Shown here: positions 32,057 through 34,540 of the stretch, piece after piece
Layout of the letters: the number at the start of each line of letters is the position of its first letter
How positions within the stretch are numbered: position 1 is the first letter of the stretch
DNA from: Vulcanimicrobiia bacterium
Lineage (GTDB): Bacteria; Vulcanimicrobiota; Vulcanimicrobiia; Vulcanimicrobiales; Vulcanimicrobiaceae
Reading direction: 5' to 3'
Length of the DNA stretch: 34,540 nt
Assembly: GCA_024281075.1 (NCBI GenBank)
Contig: JAMXLK010000080.1
Span: forward strand, 1 to 34,540
Notes under the pieces: generated by a model
The model's database searches: none
What the model was told of the DNA's origin: nothing
Seen by the model: only the letters and a program-made list of their open reading frames with translations
Made by a program: the position numbers and the translations under genes

Positions 32057-32094
32057 GCCCCTCGGCTCCGCTCGGGGTAAACTTCGTCGAAGGG
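32051..32094. repeat. Dispersed palindromic repeat, copy A, between the ligase-like and MptB-like genes
   Basis: The segment starts CCCTGAGC, where TGA is the stop codon of the ligase-like gene, and ends GTCGAAGGG just before the GTG at 32098. Bases 32057-32088 are an inverted copy of 33351-33382 with two mismatches in 32. It contains the arms CCCC (32058-32061) and GGGG (32074-32077). The final GAAGGG may act as the ribosome-binding site of the next gene. Confidence 0.7.
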
Positions 32095-32097
32095 CCC

Positions 32098-33327
32098 GTG
32101 ACGGTGCCGCAGCCGCTGCTCGTCGTTACCGGCTGGGGTCGCGCGGGTGTGGTACCGATCGCCACGCTGCTCGCTGCAATTGCAGTTGCGGCCGTTGCGT
32201 ATCTCTACGCGTTGCGCCGTTCGCGTCCGCTGCCGTTGCGCGTCGTCGTACTTATCAGCGGCGCCGCGATGGCGATCGCGTCATTTGCGCCGCTGCTCTT
32301 CTCGAGCGACGTTTACGCCTACGCCGCTTACGGCGAGATGGCACGGCTCGGGATGAATCCCTACGCGCATCCGGCGGCGGGGATTGGCGACCCCGTTATC
32401 CGCGCCGCGCAGCTCCAATGGATCACGGCCTTCCCGATTTGCGTGTATGGCCCGGCGTTCGTCGCGTTCGCGCGGGCTCTCATGACGGCATTCGCGCCGC
32501 TCGGGTTTGCGGCGCAGCTCGGCGCGTTTCGTGCGATTGCCTGCGGCTCGCTATTGCTCTGCATCGTACTGGCTTATTGCTCGTATCGCGGCGACCGCGC
32601 ACATCGCTTGCGGGCGGCCGCAGCAATCGGACTCAATCCGGTCGTGATTTGGTCGGCCGCCGAGGGCCACAACGATGCACTCGCGCTCGCGGTCGTGCTT
32701 GCGGGTTTCGCAGCGGCGCGGCGTTGGCCGGCGATCGGCGCAGCGATCGTCGGTCTTTCCGCATCGATCAAGGCCCCCGGGGCGGCAGCCGCACTCGCTT
32801 ACGGCCTGCTCGATCGTCGCGCGACAATCGGTGCAGCCGCCGGCCTTGCGCTTGCAGCATACGGGTCGGCCGCACTCTTCGCCGGTATCGCGGGGAACCT
32901 CGCACCGCACGGCCACTACGCGCCCTCCGTCTCGCTACAAGGCGTCTTTGCACCGCTCGGAGTGCCGTTCGTGCTTGCCGTCACATTCGGCGTCGCATCG
33001 CTGCTGGGAATCCGCGGCGTGCAGCTGTTGCGTCGGCGCGACGACGAAGGGTGGATTTGGCTCGGCATCGCCACGTGGACTCTCATCCCCAATCCATATC
33101 CGTGGTACTCGCTGTGGTTGATCGCTCTTGCTGCGGTCTCGCTTCGTACGCGAGCCGCCGGCGTAGCGATCGCGCTCTCGCTTACCTCTGTGCTGCGCTA
33201 CGTGCCGGATGCAATCGGCGTTGTGCCGGCGCCGCTTTCGCTGGTGCTTGCCATTGTCGCTTCGCTTCCGTTGGCGGCCTTGATACCGCTACGCGCGGTT
33301 CGCGAGTATAATGAGCGACTCGTATGA
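32098..33327 (+). CDS. MptB-like polyprenol-phosphate-mannose-dependent GT-C mannosyltransferase
   Basis: The 409-residue membrane protein has about twelve spans. The GT-C active loop is FSSDVYAYAAYGEMARLGMN (68-87), with Asp71 the likely catalytic acid, followed by NPYAHPAAGIGDPV. Also visible are VYGPAFVAFARAL (117-129) and NPVVIWSAAEGHNDALALAV (180-199). These resemble the alpha-1,6-mannosyltransferases MptA/MptB of Corynebacteriales, which use polyprenyl-phosphate mannose on the outer face. Start GTG 32098 follows GAAGGG; GTG 32104 is possible. The open frame upstream to 31792 is a shadow of the ligase-like gene. It ends in an ATGA overlap with mfd and is flanked by inverted copies of the dispersed repeat. 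Confidence 0.8.
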   Translation: MTVPQPLLVVTGWGRAGVVPIATLLAAIAVAAVAYLYALRRSRPLPLRVVVLISGAAMAIASFAPLLFSSDVYAYAAYGEMARLGMNPYAHPAAGIGDPVIRAAQLQWITAFPICVYGPAFVAFARALMTAFAPLGFAAQLGAFRAIACGSLLLCIVLAYCSYRGDRAHRLRAAAAIGLNPVVIWSAAEGHNDALALAVVLAGFAAARRWPAIGAAIVGLSASIKAPGAAAALAYGLLDRRATIGAAAGLALAAYGSAALFAGIAGNLAPHGHYAPSVSLQGVFAPLGVPFVLAVTFGVASLLGIRGVQLLRRRDDEGWIWLGIATWTLIPNPYPWYSLWLIALAAVSLRTRAAGVAIALSLTSVLRYVPDAIGVVPAPLSLVLAIVASLPLAALIPLRAVREYNERLV

Positions 33328-34540
33328 CGGTTGAACTTAAGGCGCTCCGAGACGGAGTTTACCCCGAGCGGAGTCGAGGGGCCGACGCGCTTCTCGATGC
33401 GCTCGAATCGAACCACGCTTGGCAAGGCGTGCTCGAGCGAGTCGGTGCGCTGCGGCGTCTGCCTTCAGCCAAGCCGGCCGGCTATGCGCTTCACGAGACG
33501 ATCGCGGCCGCACGTTCGCCGCTCTACGCGTCGCTGCAACGCTCGCTCGGCGGCACGGTCTTCGTAGCCGTTGCGACGCCGGACGCGGCCGAGCGTGCCT
33601 TCGCGGATCTGCTTTACTACCTGAGCGACGACGGCGAACGCGTAGCGCTGCTGCGTTCGCGCGAAGAGGCCGTCGGCGCTATTGAAAGCCCGTCGGAACG
33701 CAGCGCCCGAATCACGCTGCTCTCCGACCTTGCCGACTCGGCGCCCCGCATCGTGCTCGCCCCTATCGCCGCGCTGCGTCAGCGTTTCATGCGGCGCGCG
33801 GAATTCGAAAGCCGGCGCTTCGCGCTACGCCCCGGCGACGAGCCTGGCTTCGAATCGCTGCAACGCCGCCTTTTCGACCTGGGATACGCTCGCAGCGACG
33901 TCGTGAGCGCGGTGGGCGAGTATGCGGTTCGCGGCGGGATCATCGATCTATTCGCCGCGACATCCGAGGCACCGACGCGCATCGAGTTCTTCGGCGACGC
34001 CATCGAGTCGATGCGCAGCTTCGGCATCGAATCGCAGCGCAGCAGCGCCGCCATCGAGCGACTCGACGTGGCGCCCTGGACCGATCGGTCCGACGACGGC
34101 ACGAGCATCTTCGATTACCTCCCGCGGGATGCGACCATCGTCTTGGAAGAGCCGGCAAAAATCGCCGCCGTTGCGGGCGCGCTCGACGACGAACGCACGC
34201 GCGAACGCCACACGCTGCTCGCGGACCCCTCGACGGAGCCTGCCCTGAGCGGCGTCGAAGGGCTCGGGGCAGGCTTAGTATCGGCCGGCACGCTAACCGC
34301 CGAACCGATCGGGCTAACGGAGCTGCGCGAGCCGATCGGCGACCATGCCACGCTGATTCTCCCCGGCGCGATTGAAGCGGGCGGAACGCCGGAGTGGGTT
34401 CCTGCGGTGCTCGAGTCGTTCGTTCTCGAATCCCGCCCGGTCGAACACTTCAATCGCCAAATAGCGCTGTTTTCGGAAGCCATGCGCGAGTGGAGCAATA
34501 CGGGCGAACGGGTGTATATCGTCAGCGCTGCGGTTTCGCG
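33324..34540 (+). CDS. mfd: Transcription-repair coupling factor, N-terminal part (cut by window edge)
   Basis: The frame from ATG 33324 stays open to the right edge (405 codons). Residues about 50-300 match the UvrB-homologous N-terminal module of Mfd: IAAARSPLYASLQRSLGG, RIVLAPIAALRQRFM, RFALRPGDEPGFESLQRRLF, LGYARSDVVSAVGEYAVRGG, IIDLFAATSEAPTRIEFFGD and FDYLPRDATIVLEEP. Mfd removes stalled RNA polymerase at DNA lesions and recruits UvrA; the RNA-polymerase-binding and translocase domains lie outside the window. It is ATGA-coupled to the MptB-like gene. Two copies of the dispersed repeat lie in frame, at codons about 10-20 and 302-317, where no conserved motif is expected. The gene is easily missed because no stop is in the window. 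Confidence 0.9.
   Translation, partial: MTVELKALRDGVYPERSRGADALLDALESNHAWQGVLERVGALRRLPSAKPAGYALHETIAAARSPLYASLQRSLGGTVFVAVATPDAAERAFADLLYYLSDDGERVALLRSREEAVGAIESPSERSARITLLSDLADSAPRIVLAPIAALRQRFMRRAEFESRRFALRPGDEPGFESLQRRLFDLGYARSDVVSAVGEYAVRGGIIDLFAATSEAPTRIEFFGDAIESMRSFGIESQRSSAAIERLDVAPWTDRSDDGTSIFDYLPRDATIVLEEPAKIAAVAGALDDERTRERHTLLADPSTEPALSGVEGLGAGLVSAGTLTAEPIGLTELREPIGDHATLILPGAIEAGGTPEWVPAVLESFVLESRPVEHFNRQIALFSEAMREWSNTGERVYIVSAAVS
33351..33382. repeat. Dispersed palindromic repeat, copy B, inside the mfd 5' coding region
   Basis: This 32-base segment is the inverted counterpart of 32057-32088 (two mismatches) and contains the core CCCCGAGCGGAGTCGAGGGG at 33362-33381. It is read in frame as VYPERSRGA near the N terminus of Mfd. 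Copies A and B together bracket the MptB-like gene as inverted repeats about 1.27 kb apart. Confidence 0.75.
34227..34274. repeat. Dispersed palindromic repeat, copy C, inside mfd
   Basis: CCTGCCCTGAGC (34239-34250) pairs with GCTCGGGGCAGG (34262-34273) over 12 bases with one G-T type mismatch, around an 11-base loop. The core CCCTGAGCGGCGTCGAAGGG (34243-34262) matches copies A, B and D. It is read in frame as STEPALSGVEGLGAG within a probably variable linker of Mfd, adding about 16 residues without breaking the gene. Confidence 0.75.

Noticed and set aside
32051-34274. CRISPR array or insertion-sequence ends
   Set aside because: Copies are few, unevenly spaced and in both orientations, with no spacers of equal length and no transposase between them; a REP-like dispersed repeat fits better.

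Overview
The window is a gene-dense, GC-rich stretch of bacterial chromosome. Coding regions fill almost all of it, no gap between genes exceeds about 100 bases, and no tRNA, rRNA, CRISPR array, transposase or phage gene is visible. Nine gene pairs share a 4-base start/stop overlap (ATGA, GTGA or TTGA), so translational coupling is a habit of this genome. An LptD/OstA-like outer-membrane protein, O-antigen-ligase-like and Wzx-like proteins, and two or three lipoproteins point to a two-membrane cell. Large GT-C glycosyltransferases otherwise best known from Actinobacteria (AftD-like, MptB-like) sit among them. My inference, not proven from the sequence, is an uncultured diderm of the Terrabacteria, with Candidatus Eremiobacterota (WPS-2) a plausible home.

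Layout. Positions 1-1715 (minus) hold the two subunits of adenosylcobalamin-dependent lysine 5,6-aminomutase (kamD complete, kamE cut by the window edge). Positions 1768-3920 (minus) carry rfbD (dTDP-4-dehydrorhamnose reductase) and a Wzx-type flippase; rfbC-like epimerase is divergent at 3936-4472. Positions 4525-6513 (plus) form a compact module of ECF sigma factor, zinc-type anti-sigma factor and a secreted/membrane bactofilin-like protein. Positions 6526-9527 (plus) hold a PLP aminotransferase, an unknown acidic protein, a small lipoprotein with no usual start codon, and an ATP-grasp enzyme.

Positions 24915 down to 9468 (minus) look like one 11-gene, 15.4-kb operon: deoB, phosphoglycosyl transferase, MurJ/MviN-like flippase, DPM1/ALG5-like GT2, GT9, giant AftD-like GT-C, a 267-residue membrane protein, a second GT-C-like protein, a DegT sugar aminotransferase, a Gfo/Idh/MocA sugar oxidoreductase and a GT2. 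Together these can start a glycan on a lipid carrier, flip it, make polyprenyl-phosphate sugars, extend the glycan on the outer face, and supply an amino sugar.

Positions 24973-27779 (plus) encode the LptD/OstA-like barrel protein and a secreted protein with a starch-binding-like (CBM20-type) domain. Positions 27809-33327 hold more envelope genes: a DUF2079 membrane protein, a lipoprotein on the opposite strand, a GtrB-like GT2, an O-antigen ligase-like protein and an MptB-like mannosyltransferase. The 5' part of mfd (33324 to the edge), overlapping the MptB-like gene by 4 bases, ends the window.

The most unusual features are the AftD-like operon headed by deoB, and a dispersed GC-rich palindromic repeat (four copies) of which three lie in reading frame inside kamD and mfd.
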